From Photorhabdus cinerea (GTDB lineage Bacteria; Pseudomonadota; Gammaproteobacteria; Enterobacterales; Enterobacteriaceae), in the NCBI RefSeq assembly GCF_011189575.1, contig NZ_PUJW01000016.1, forward strand, positions 1-64,000: 64,000 bases of DNA, in the 5' to 3' direction. Shown piece after piece: positions 1-8,608 of the stretch. The translations under genes were made by a program, and so were the position numbers. The notes under the pieces were generated by a model. The model ran no database searches, was not told where the DNA came from, and saw only the letters and a program-made list of their open reading frames with translations. The stretch's first letter is position 1. The number at the start of each line of letters is the position of its first letter.

Positions 1-5
1 CGCAG

Positions 6-109
6 AGTCAAGCGCTTATTCACGTTGCTCTGCCTGACCCCACCAGCTTTTTTCTCAGCGGGGTGTCGGTCAGTGGGGCGCATTATAGGGCGTTCTTCGG
101 CGCTGGCAA
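6..109 (-). promoter_or_regulatory. rrn P1 and P2 promoter elements at the window edge
   Basis: On the minus strand, downstream of hemG, the P1 -35 TTGCCA (104-109) and -10 TATAAT (82-87) are 16 bp apart and followed by a GCGCC discriminator, the layout of enterobacterial rrn P1 promoters. A-rich tracts at 113-160 fit an UP element. A P2-like -35 TTGACT lies at 6-11; its -10 would be outside the window. In E. coli hemG is likewise followed by an rRNA operon in the same direction. No rRNA sequence itself is in the window. Confidence 0.85.
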
Positions 110-178
110 GTGTTTATTTGAAAAAAACTTTCGTTCGTGTTTTTTTTCAACAAAACATTGATAAAAAGAACAAATTGA

Positions 179-715
179 TTATTTTCCACTCGAACCTCTA
201 AGGAAATCATCGGTAAAACGATCGACTTGCTGCCAATCTGTATATTCAATCTCCTTGGTTGTATCCGTTTCCCCACCAGTCATTTTCATGATCAATTTAA
301 CCATTACACGATCCAACCAGTGATAACGAGGATAAAGTAATGCACCAGCAAAAACACCGCACAGATCTGGTTTCCAAGGTGTATTAAGCAAAAACTTACG
401 AACATATACATTCGTTTCAGGAGTACATTTCTCTGGCTTCCTTGCTGTTAGATTAACGCCAAAAAATGCGGTGGGCATTTTATTAAGTTGTTGTTGGTGG
501 CAAATAGCGAATTTTTTCAGCACTGGATTAAAATGGCCATATCTGATTGAAGCTCCAATCATAACCTTGTCATAAGATTCCCAATTGACTCTTTTTACTG
601 TTGCCAAGTCTTTAAGATCACATACTTCCCCTGCTCTGCGTAAATTTTCAGCAATATAGGTAATAATTTTCTTCGTCTGCCCATCTCGACTGGAATAAAG
701 CAATAAGCAATTCAT
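179..715 (-). CDS. hemG: menaquinone-dependent protoporphyrinogen IX oxidase HemG
   Basis: Flavodoxin-fold enzyme that oxidises protoporphyrinogen IX to protoporphyrin IX, the penultimate haem step, passing electrons to the quinone pool. The N-terminus has a flavodoxin FMN-loop (LLYSSRDGQT, residues 4-13), and IGASIRYGHFNP (about 53-64) is typical of HemG. The 178-residue length matches the family (E. coli 181). An AAGGG ribosome site precedes the ATG. It is the last gene of a pepQ-yigZ-trkH-hemG run, 23 bp after trkH, and is followed by an rrn promoter. Confidence 0.95.
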   Translation of the reverse strand: MNCLLLYSSRDGQTKKIITYIAENLRRAGEVCDLKDLATVKRVNWESYDKVMIGASIRYGHFNPVLKKFAICHQQQLNKMPTAFFGVNLTARKPEKCTPETNVYVRKFLLNTPWKPDLCGVFAGALLYPRYHWLDRVMVKLIMKMTGGETDTTKEIEYTDWQQVDRFTDDFLRGSSGK

Positions 716-738
716 ATCTATACCCTTTTCCCAATAGG

Positions 739-2190
739 CTATTCACGCCAAAAGGTCGGTGTAAATAAAACTAACAAAGTGAATACTTCCAAACGACCAA
801 ACAACATCGTTATAACTAATATCCACTTAGCTATTGGATTCATTGCAGTAAAGTTATCTGCAACAACACCCAGCCCTGGCCCCAGATTATTCAGTGTAGC
901 GGCTATTGCAGAAAAAGCAGAAAGCTCGTCTACACCTGTTGCGATCAGTAACAACAAACTAATGATAAATACCAAAGCATAAGCAGAGAAGAATCCCCAG
1001 ACAGCTTCAATAATACGTTCAGGTAATGCCCTTCGTCCTAACTTAAGGGTATAGACCGCATTCGGATGAACCAAGCGCTTCAACTCACGGGAACCTTGCA
1101 GGAATAACAATAAGATACGAATAACTTTCAGTCCCCCCCCCGTCGAACCTGCACAGCCACCAATAAAAGCAGAACACAACAATAATATGGGCAAAAATGA
1201 TGGCCAACGGGCAAAGCTATCTGTACTGAATCCAGCTGTTGTCGCCATTGAGACAACCTGGAAAAAAGCTTGGTTTAATGTCTCTATTCCCGATTTATAA
1301 ACAGCATAATTCCATAAGATCAGAGTACAAATAATCACCAGAACTAATTGAATGGAGATAAACATACGGAATTCAGGATCTCGCCAATATACTGTCAGAC
1401 TACGTCCCGTTAACACCGCGAAATGCAAACCAAAGTTGCAACCAGAAATCAACAGAAAAATCGCAATAATGGTGTTTATCGCGGGACTATCGAAATAACC
1501 AATACTGGCATCATGAGTAGAAAATCCACCGATTGCGATAGTTGAAAAGCTGTGAGAAATAGCATCAAAAACTGACATGCCAGCCGCCCATAATGCCAGA
1601 GCACAAGCAATTGTCAGTAACACATAGATCAACCATAAAGTTTTTGCCGTTTCAGCAATTCGCGGACGCATTTTATTATCTTTCAAAGGTCCCGGCATTT
1701 CAGCTCGATAGAGCTGCATTCCCCCAACCCCAAGCAGAGGCAGTATTGCAACCGCCAATACAATAATCCCCATCCCCCCCAACCATTGCAACATCTGCCG
1801 GTAGAAGAGAATCGCTTTAGGTAAGGAATCAAGTCCAATAAGTGTTGTCGCACCAGTTGTTGTTAAACCGGAGAAAGATTCAAAGAATGCGTCTGTAATA
1901 GAAAGACTTGGCTGTTCAGAAAATATGAAAGGCAAAGCTCCAACACTTCCTAATACCGTCCAGAATAAAACCACGATAAGAAACCCTTCTCGAGGTTTTA
2001 ATTCGTGTTTTTGCTCCCGGTTAGGTATCCAAAGTATCAGACCAATAACTAAGGCAAAAATAAATGTCTGACTAAATGCACGCCCAGCGCCATCACGATA
2101 GATAAGCGCTACCAACCCGGGAATAATCATAGTGACAGAGAAAAGAATGACAAGCAGCCCAACAATACGGGTTATGGCACGAAAATGCAT
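739..2190 (-). CDS. trkH: Trk potassium uptake membrane subunit TrkH
   Basis: Inner-membrane K+-translocating subunit of the Trk system, working with the NAD-binding peripheral subunit TrkA (not in this window). The 483-residue protein is hydrophobic throughout and shows the repeated P-loop filter regions, including SGLTTTGATT, SIAIGGFSTHD, ATTAGFSTDS and CAGSTGGGLKVIR. The length equals E. coli TrkH. A run of nine G on the coding strand (1133-1141) encodes the Gly-Gly-Gly of the last filter motif, and a G7 run lies at 1774-1780. It sits between yigZ and hemG as in E. coli. Confidence 0.95.
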   Translation of the reverse strand: MHFRAITRIVGLLVILFSVTMIIPGLVALIYRDGAGRAFSQTFIFALVIGLILWIPNREQKHELKPREGFLIVVLFWTVLGSVGALPFIFSEQPSLSITDAFFESFSGLTTTGATTLIGLDSLPKAILFYRQMLQWLGGMGIIVLAVAILPLLGVGGMQLYRAEMPGPLKDNKMRPRIAETAKTLWLIYVLLTIACALALWAAGMSVFDAISHSFSTIAIGGFSTHDASIGYFDSPAINTIIAIFLLISGCNFGLHFAVLTGRSLTVYWRDPEFRMFISIQLVLVIICTLILWNYAVYKSGIETLNQAFFQVVSMATTAGFSTDSFARWPSFLPILLLCSAFIGGCAGSTGGGLKVIRILLLFLQGSRELKRLVHPNAVYTLKLGRRALPERIIEAVWGFFSAYALVFIISLLLLIATGVDELSAFSAIAATLNNLGPGLGVVADNFTAMNPIAKWILVITMLFGRLEVFTLLVLFTPTFWRE

Positions 2191-2227
2191 TCAGCTGGTT
2201 CCTTCGAAATCCAGTTACAGAAAATAT

Positions 2228-2839
2228 TTACAAATCAGGTGTTAAATTCAGTACACCACGACTCAGATCACGTAATTTATCACTGACTTCACCCACTAGG
2301 GTAGCTGGGAGTGAAATTTGCAAAGTAACACTCTCTGTATATTCACTGGAAATGATCTTCCCTGCTGACTTCTGTAATAACTGTTCAATCATAGAGATAT
2401 GGGCATATTCACACTGTAAAGAACAGAGTTTCTGTGGAACCTTATATTTTGTTTCCAGTAACTTCAGCGCCTGTTGGACACCACTTCCATATGCCCTAAC
2501 CAATCCACCAGTACCTAATTTTATTCCACCAAAATAACGGACAACAACCGCTGTTATTTCACCAACACTATTTCCCATAAGCTGGGATAATATTGGCTTA
2601 CCAGCGGTTCCTGAAGGTTCGCCATCATCTGAAAACCCCAATTGCTGTGAATCATCTGGTGCACCAGCAACAAATGCCCAGCAATGATGGCGAGCGTCAG
2701 GGTATTGAGCTTTAATTTGCTGGATAAACGCTTTAGCCTCATCTACTCCGCAGGTATGTTCCAGAAGCGTAATAAAACGGCTTTTTTTAATCTCTTCAGT
2801 CCAACTCACTGAAGCTGCCGGTATCAAATAAGGTTTCAT
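2228..2839 (-). CDS. yigZ: IMPACT-family protein YigZ
   Basis: Member of the YigZ/IMPACT family (UPF0029), with an N-terminal ribosomal-S5-like domain carrying FSDDGEPSGTAGKPIL and VVVRYFGGIKLGTGGLVRAYG (about 70-120) and a C-terminal ferredoxin-like domain. Its molecular role is not settled; eukaryotic IMPACT relatives act in translational control. At 203 residues it is full length (E. coli 204-205). Its ATG overlaps the pepQ stop codon (TAATG), so it is probably translationally coupled to pepQ. Confidence 0.9.
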   Translation of the reverse strand: MKPYLIPAASVSWTEEIKKSRFITLLEHTCGVDEAKAFIQQIKAQYPDARHHCWAFVAGAPDDSQQLGFSDDGEPSGTAGKPILSQLMGNSVGEITAVVVRYFGGIKLGTGGLVRAYGSGVQQALKLLETKYKVPQKLCSLQCEYAHISMIEQLLQKSAGKIISSEYTESVTLQISLPATLVGEVSDKLRDLSRGVLNLTPDL

Positions 2840-4173
2840 TATGGTAATTGAAGATCCCGGGTCATGTTTTCCACTTTATTTTCATGGATAACAATATTGT
2901 CTTCGATACGAATACCACCGAAAGGTTTAAACATCTCTATTTTATTCCAGTCAAAATGTTTACTAAATTCACTTTCACGCCAAGATGCAAGCAGCGATTC
3001 AATGAAATAGAGGCCCGGTTCAATGGTCAGCACCATACGAGGTTCCAGAATACGGGTACAGCGCAGATATGGATATATATCCGGAGCTGCTAAATGCGTA
3101 CCTGTATCATCCTGCATAAATCCTGCCACATCATGAACCTGTAATCCAAGAGGATGACCAATACCATGCGGAAAAAATGGCATTGTCAGTCCTTTTTCAA
3201 CCATAGCCTCTTCACTAATATTTTTCACAATTCCGTATTTTTTCAGCAACTTAGCAATTCTATGATGCATTTGGATATGATATTCGGTATAGCGAACTCC
3301 TGCTTTAATTGTACTGATGAGAACTTTTTGTTCAGCATTCACATCTTTAATCAGAGAGGCAAATTCGTTATTACTTTTTGCTGCATAAGTACGGGTAATA
3401 TCTGCTGCATAGCCATTATATTCAGCACCGGCATCAATTAGAAAACTACGCACTTCAGCAGGTGCATTGTGCTGTAATACTGTGTAATGCAAGACAGCTG
3501 AATTCTCATTCATAGCAATAATATTGTCATAAGGAACATCTGTATCACGGTGACCTGTTGCCATCAGATAAGATATATTGATATCAAATTCACTCATGCC
3601 AGCCTGAAATGCTTCATGAGCTGCCAGATGCCCGACAACAGCCGTTTTCTGCGCTTCACGCATACAAACCAATTCATAATCTGTTTTATATGAACGATAA
3701 AAATGCAAATAATCCAAAACAGCCTTTGGATTGATATTATGTTCAGAAAAACCAAGTTCTTTTGCTCTTTGTTGGGAACAACCGATATAAACAACATTAT
3801 GTTTTACATAAGAATTTAGCTCTGAATTAATATCTCCGGTATTTGCCAGATGAATCATTTCGACTTCTTTGGTCCAATAACTGGTTGGTAACGGTTCTAC
3901 GCTGTGCCAATAATCTATTGGTGAATAAAACCATAATTTAGGTTTATTAATACCATCTACCCATAACCAGCAATTAGGCACTTTAGTTACTGGCACCCAA
4001 GCTTTGAAGTGAGCATTAACGTTGAAAGGATAGTCTCTGTCATCAAGGAAAATACGTTGTAACTCTCCAGAGTGAATAAGCAGAGCGTCAAATTGATTAT
4101 GTGCCAATACTTCACGGGCACGTTGTTGTAATGTAGAGATATGTTCGTGGTACAGAGATGCCAACTTTTCCAT
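2839..4173 (-). CDS. pepQ: Xaa-Pro dipeptidase PepQ
   Basis: Cytosolic metallopeptidase of the M24 'pita-bread' family that cleaves Xaa-Pro dipeptides. The two-metal ligands are visible in order: Asp in FLIDAGAEYNG, Asp in YAADITRTY, His in HGIGHPLGL, Glu in TIEPGLYF and Glu in RIEDNIVI. The 444-residue length matches E. coli PepQ (443). It is the first gene of the minus-strand operon with yigZ and diverges from fadB, as in E. coli. Confidence 0.95.
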   Translation of the reverse strand: MEKLASLYHEHISTLQQRAREVLAHNQFDALLIHSGELQRIFLDDRDYPFNVNAHFKAWVPVTKVPNCWLWVDGINKPKLWFYSPIDYWHSVEPLPTSYWTKEVEMIHLANTGDINSELNSYVKHNVVYIGCSQQRAKELGFSEHNINPKAVLDYLHFYRSYKTDYELVCMREAQKTAVVGHLAAHEAFQAGMSEFDINISYLMATGHRDTDVPYDNIIAMNENSAVLHYTVLQHNAPAEVRSFLIDAGAEYNGYAADITRTYAAKSNNEFASLIKDVNAEQKVLISTIKAGVRYTEYHIQMHHRIAKLLKKYGIVKNISEEAMVEKGLTMPFFPHGIGHPLGLQVHDVAGFMQDDTGTHLAAPDIYPYLRCTRILEPRMVLTIEPGLYFIESLLASWRESEFSKHFDWNKIEMFKPFGGIRIEDNIVIHENKVENMTRDLQLP

Positions 4174-4405
4174 TTCAATTGACCTTTTTTTATTTTATGG
4201 CTGAATCATCAGCTTATCACAATCGTTGATCTTTGCAGGTATCACGTCAAAATCATTTCAATATTATCTGGTCCTACTAATCCCTTATTTATCAAAATAT
4301 AAAAACAATTATTGTCAATGAGATATAAATCTCACTTGTGATCACCCTTGCAAAAAATTAATCACTCATTTGCATTTACTTAACATAATAACCACAATCA
4401 AACCC

Positions 4406-4422
4406 ATCTGGTCATACCAGAT
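4406..4422. promoter_or_regulatory. FadR operator upstream of fadBA
   Basis: ATCTGGTCATACCAGAT is a near-perfect palindrome matching the FadR consensus core CTGGT-N3-ACCAG. It lies 26 bp before the fadB start. FadR represses fadBA in the absence of long-chain acyl-CoA in enterobacteria, so the same control is inferred here. Confidence 0.8.
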
Positions 4423-4448
4423 GGTATGCGCTCATTTAGGAGAACGAC

Positions 4449-6635
4449 ATGCTCTATCAAAGTGAAACAATTCAAGTAAGCTGGCTGAAAAATGGCATTG
4501 CTGAGCTAGTTTTCAATGCCCCAGCCGCTATTAATAAACTGGATACCAAAACTGTTGCATCTCTGGATAAGGCTGTCGCAAGCCTAGAGCAACAAACTGG
4601 ATTGAAAGGCGTTTTATTACGTTCTGAGAAAGTCGCATTTATTGTTGGTGCAGATATTACTGAATTCCTCTCTTTATTTGATTCACCCGTAGAAAAACTG
4701 CAAGAATGGCTTGATTTCTCAAATAGCATTTTTAACCGGATAGAAGATTTACCCGTCCCAACCATTTCTGCAATAAATGGTTATGCTCTAGGTGGCGGTT
4801 GTGAATGTGTTCTATCTACAGATTTCCGTGTAGCCTCCCCCGACGTGCGCATTGGGCTGCCAGAAACCAAGCTTGGTATCATGCCTGGTTTCGGCGGCTC
4901 AGTTCGCCTTCCTCGCCTTATCGGGACAGATAATGCACTGGATATCATCGCCGCAGGTAAAGACATTGGTGCGGAAGAAGCATTGAAAAATGGCCTTATT
5001 GATGCCGTTGTTTCTAATGAAAAACTGATTGATTCGGCAGTCTCAATGCTGGAACAGGCTATTGCAGGAAACCTAGATTGGAAAGCCGCACGCCAGCCAA
5101 AGTTAGAGCCTTTGAAGCTTAATGAAATTGAACGTGGTATGAGTTTTAGTGTAGCAAAAGGCATGGTGATGAAAGTTGCCGGCCCACACTACCCAGCACC
5201 TATCACTGCGGTTAAATCCATAGAAAAAGCCGCTACACTTGGCCGTGATGAAGCACTGAAACAAGAAACTGCCAGCTTTATTCCTCTGGCACAGACAAAT
5301 GTTGCCCGTGCTTTAGTCGGTATTTTCCTTAATGACCAGTACATAAAAGGACTGGCGAAAAAACATCTGAAAGAAGTCACAACACCTGAATATGCTGCAG
5401 TGCTAGGCGCAGGAATTATGGGGGGGGGTATCGCCTATCAATCTGCCCGTAAAGGGATTCCTGTTATGATGAAAGACATCAGTCAGCAGGCCCTTGAGTT
5501 AGGCATGAATGAAGCGGCGAAACTTTTAAACAAACAGTTTGAACGTGGTCGTATGAATGCCATAAAAATGGCAAAAACCCTCTCTTCTATTCAACCTACA
5601 TTAAATTATGCCGGTATTGAACAGGCTCAAATCGTGGTTGAAGCGGTAGTAGAGAATCCTAAAATCAAAGCGGCTGTACTATCAGAAACTGAAAATTTAG
5701 TTAATGAAGATTGTGTCTTAGCATCCAACACTTCAACAATTCCAATTTCAGAATTAGCCAACTCCTTAAGACGTCCAGAAAACTTCTGTGGTATGCATTT
5801 CTTTAATCCGGTCCATCGTATGCCGTTGGTTGAAGTGATCCGTGGTGAAAAAACATCTGAAAAGACAATTTCAACCGTAGTTGCTTACGCCAGCAAAATA
5901 GGCAAAACCCCCATCGTAGTTAATGATTGTCCGGGGTTCTTTGTAAACCGGGTGCTACTCCCTTATCTCTTTGGTTTCGGTCTGTTGTTACGTGACGGTG
6001 GCGATTTCCGTCAAATAGACAAAATTATGGAGAAGGAATTTGGCTGGCCGATGGGCCCTGCTTATCTTATTGATGTTATTGGTCTTGATACTGCACATCA
6101 TGCCCAGTCAGTCATGGCTAAAGGGTTCCCAGATCGTATGCAGCTTGATTATAAAGATGCCATTAATGTTTTATATGAAAATCAACGTTACGGGCAGAAA
6201 AACGGCACAGGTTTCTATAAGTACACACAGGATAAGAAAGGCAAACCGAAGAAAGAGCAGGACGATCAAACAGATCAACTTCTGGCAACCATCTGCCAAC
6301 CGAAGAATAATTTCTCCGGTGAGGAGATCATTGCCCGTACTATGATTCCAATGATCAACGAAGTTGTCCGTTGTTTGGAAGAAGGTGTCATCGCCAGCCC
6401 GGCAGAAGCAGATATGGCTCTGGTCTATGGCCTCGGTTTCCCTCCGTTCCGTGGTGGCGTTTTCCGTTATCTGGAAACAATGGGAACAGCAGCTTACGTA
6501 AAAATGGCTGAAAATTATGCTCACCTCGGTGCTCTTTATCAGGTGCCACCTGGTCTGAAAGCCAAAGCTGAACGTAATGAAAGTTACTATCCTACAGCAG
6601 CAACGATTGCTGTCAGCACCGGAACAACAGTGTGA
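4449..6635 (+). CDS. fadB: fatty-acid oxidation complex alpha subunit FadB
   Basis: Multifunctional beta-oxidation enzyme: enoyl-CoA hydratase/isomerase at the N-terminus and L-3-hydroxyacyl-CoA dehydrogenase in the C-terminal half. Crotonase-fold signatures ALGGGCECVLS and PETKLGIMPGFGG (about 110-150) carry the two catalytic Glu. The NAD site is GAGIMGGGIAYQSA (about 320-335), and the dehydrogenase His lies in HFFNPVHRMPLVEV. The protein has 728 residues against 729 in E. coli. An AGGAG ribosome site precedes the ATG. A G9 run (5420-5428) encodes the NAD-site glycines. It is co-transcribed with fadA. Confidence 0.97.
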   Translation: MLYQSETIQVSWLKNGIAELVFNAPAAINKLDTKTVASLDKAVASLEQQTGLKGVLLRSEKVAFIVGADITEFLSLFDSPVEKLQEWLDFSNSIFNRIEDLPVPTISAINGYALGGGCECVLSTDFRVASPDVRIGLPETKLGIMPGFGGSVRLPRLIGTDNALDIIAAGKDIGAEEALKNGLIDAVVSNEKLIDSAVSMLEQAIAGNLDWKAARQPKLEPLKLNEIERGMSFSVAKGMVMKVAGPHYPAPITAVKSIEKAATLGRDEALKQETASFIPLAQTNVARALVGIFLNDQYIKGLAKKHLKEVTTPEYAAVLGAGIMGGGIAYQSARKGIPVMMKDISQQALELGMNEAAKLLNKQFERGRMNAIKMAKTLSSIQPTLNYAGIEQAQIVVEAVVENPKIKAAVLSETENLVNEDCVLASNTSTIPISELANSLRRPENFCGMHFFNPVHRMPLVEVIRGEKTSEKTISTVVAYASKIGKTPIVVNDCPGFFVNRVLLPYLFGFGLLLRDGGDFRQIDKIMEKEFGWPMGPAYLIDVIGLDTAHHAQSVMAKGFPDRMQLDYKDAINVLYENQRYGQKNGTGFYKYTQDKKGKPKKEQDDQTDQLLATICQPKNNFSGEEIIARTMIPMINEVVRCLEEGVIASPAEADMALVYGLGFPPFRGGVFRYLETMGTAAYVKMAENYAHLGALYQVPPGLKAKAERNESYYPTAATIAVSTGTTV

Positions 6636-6646
6636 GGTCTGGAAAC

Positions 6647-7813
6647 ATGGAAAATGTAGTCATTATTGATGGCATCCGTACCCCCATGGGGCGCTCAAAA
6701 GGTGGTGCCTTCCGTCAGGTCCGGGCTGAAGATCTCTCCGCTCACCTGATGAAAGAAATATTTAAGCGTAATCCGGCAATACAGAAACACAAGATAGATG
6801 ATATTTACTGGGGCTGTGTTCAACAAACTCTGGAACAAGGTTTCAACATCGCCCGTAATTCTGCATTGCTGGCTGGTTTTCCTCACTCTGTACCCGCCGT
6901 GACTGTTAACCGGCTGTGCGGTTCATCAATGCAGGCACTGCATGACGGCGCCCGTATGATCATGACCGGAGAAGCCAATGCTACTCTGATTGGTGGCGTA
7001 GAACACATGGGCCATGTTCCGATGACTCATGGTGTGGATTTCCACCCTAAAATGAGTCTAAGCGTTGCTAAAGCCGCCGGTATGATGGGTTTAACCGCTG
7101 AAATGCTAGCAAAAATTCACCATATCAGCCGTGAAATGCAGGATGAATTTTCACTTCGTTCTCATCAACGTGCAACACAAGCCACACAATCAGGCGCATT
7201 CTCCAACGAGATATCACCAATTTATGGTCACGATGCCGATGGCACACTGAAGCTACTTGATTACGATGAGGTGATCCGCCCGGATACTAATCTGAAAGAT
7301 CTGGCTGCTCTACGTCCTGTATTCGATCCAGTAACAGGCTCAGTCACAGCAGGCAGCTCTTCTGCTTTATCCGATGGTGCATCTGCAATGCTGATAACCA
7401 GTGAAAGTTATGCCAAGAATCTGGGACTGAAACCTCGGGCCCGTATCCGTTCCATGGCAGTTGTTGGTTGCGATCCTTCCATTATGGGATATGGCCCAGT
7501 CCTTGCTACACAAATGGCGCTCAAAAAAGCAGGTTTAGAGCTGGATGACATTGGCGTGATTGAACTAAACGAAGCATTTGCTGCTCAGTCACTTGCCTGC
7601 CTGAAGGGCCTGAATTTGCTGGATAGTATGGATGACAAAGTCAACCTGAATGGTGGCGCAATTGCTCTCGGACACCCATTAGGCTGCTCAGGTTCTCGCA
7701 TCACAACAACATTGTTGAATCTGATGGAATACCGCAATGTTCAATTTGGTCTGGCAACCATGTGTATCGGCTTAGGCCAAGGTATCGCCACCATCATAGA
7801 AAGAATGGATTAA
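6647..7813 (+). CDS. fadA: 3-ketoacyl-CoA thiolase FadA
   Basis: Thiolase that ends the beta-oxidation cycle and forms the alpha2-beta2 complex with FadB. Visible residues are the acylated Cys in VNRLCGSSMQ, His in GHPLGCSGSR and the second Cys in TMCIGLGQG. The start is placed at the ATG at 6647, because MENVVIIDGIRTPMGR matches the family N-terminus and GAGG lies upstream; this gives 388 residues (E. coli 387). It begins 11 bp after the fadB stop. Confidence 0.96.
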   Translation: MENVVIIDGIRTPMGRSKGGAFRQVRAEDLSAHLMKEIFKRNPAIQKHKIDDIYWGCVQQTLEQGFNIARNSALLAGFPHSVPAVTVNRLCGSSMQALHDGARMIMTGEANATLIGGVEHMGHVPMTHGVDFHPKMSLSVAKAAGMMGLTAEMLAKIHHISREMQDEFSLRSHQRATQATQSGAFSNEISPIYGHDADGTLKLLDYDEVIRPDTNLKDLAALRPVFDPVTGSVTAGSSSALSDGASAMLITSESYAKNLGLKPRARIRSMAVVGCDPSIMGYGPVLATQMALKKAGLELDDIGVIELNEAFAAQSLACLKGLNLLDSMDDKVNLNGGAIALGHPLGCSGSRITTTLLNLMEYRNVQFGLATMCIGLGQGIATIIERMD

Positions 7814-7861
7814 GAACTTATCTGTAAAAAATACTATAACTGAGTCGTTGTTGCCGTAATT

Positions 7862-7887
7862 CCCGCCTGTCAGGGGCGGGTTTTTTT
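7862..7887 (+). terminator. intrinsic terminator of fadBA
   Basis: The hairpin CCCGCC (7862-7867) / GGCGGG (7875-7880) has a 7-nt loop and is followed by seven T. It lies 48 bp after the fadA stop, between convergent fadA and fre. Confidence 0.9.
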
Positions 7888-7896
7888 ATTATTATT

Positions 7897-8598
7897 TTAA
7901 ATGAATTCGAAAGCATCGCCATACATACTGTCAGCAGAGGCCCCACGCTCACAACAAAAGCGCTCACGAGCAATTTTTGCCATTTCAAAACGCCCAGCAA
8001 TGTAGATATCGTAATTGGACAAACTACCAAAATCTTCTAGCACCGCTTTGAGAACTGTCCCAGTACGCCCACACCAGCCATTCTCCGACTGTTCAACAAC
8101 TGGAACAACTATCAGATTAGGATAACTATCTGTAAGTAGCTGTAATTCGGCAAGATCATATAAATGTTGTGATTCTCTCCCCCCCCAGTAAATAGAGATC
8201 TGGCGTTCAGGTTGTTCTTCCAAAGCTGTCAACAATATAGAACGGGTATAAGAAAACCCCGTGCCACCTGCAATCAATAACAGCGGATTAGTGCTACTCT
8301 GACGGAACCAAGCTTTACCATGAGGGATATCAACATCAATTATTTTCCGTTCAAGAATTCTATCCATCACAGCCATTGCATACAGATTCAGTTCGGAAGC
8401 ACCAATATGTAGTTCAATAAACTTCTTTTCTGAAGGCGTTGATGCCATTGAGAACGGACGTTTATCTCTCTCATCCATCACCACCATCAGATACTGACCG
8501 GCACGGAATGAGAACGGAGAATCAGGAAGTAACCGTACCCGATAAACCGTATCAGTAATAGCCTCTACGGAGGTTACTTTACAGCTCAGTGTTGTCAT
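7897..8598 (-). CDS. fre: NAD(P)H-flavin reductase Fre
   Basis: Reduces free flavins with NAD(P)H and supplies reduced flavin to ferric-iron reduction, to ribonucleotide reductase activation and, in luminous bacteria, to luciferase. It is a two-domain ferredoxin-NADP reductase-like protein. The flavin-site motif is RPFSMAST (about 46-53); the nucleotide-domain motifs are LLIAGGTGFSYTRSI (about 105-119) and the C-terminal YGDAFEFI. It has 233 residues, as in E. coli. It starts 10 bp after the ubiD stop, so ubiD-fre is an operon. A G8 run (8179-8186) encodes Trp-Gly-Gly. Confidence 0.94.
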   Translation of the reverse strand: MTTLSCKVTSVEAITDTVYRVRLLPDSPFSFRAGQYLMVVMDERDKRPFSMASTPSEKKFIELHIGASELNLYAMAVMDRILERKIIDVDIPHGKAWFRQSSTNPLLLIAGGTGFSYTRSILLTALEEQPERQISIYWGGRESQHLYDLAELQLLTDSYPNLIVVPVVEQSENGWCGRTGTVLKAVLEDFGSLSNYDIYIAGRFEMAKIARERFCCERGASADSMYGDAFEFI

Positions 8599-8608
8599 GC
8601 GTTCCCTC

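Noticed and set aside
4472..5380. Several long antisense frames opposite fadB
   Set aside because: They are shadows of the fadB codon pattern without ribosome sites.
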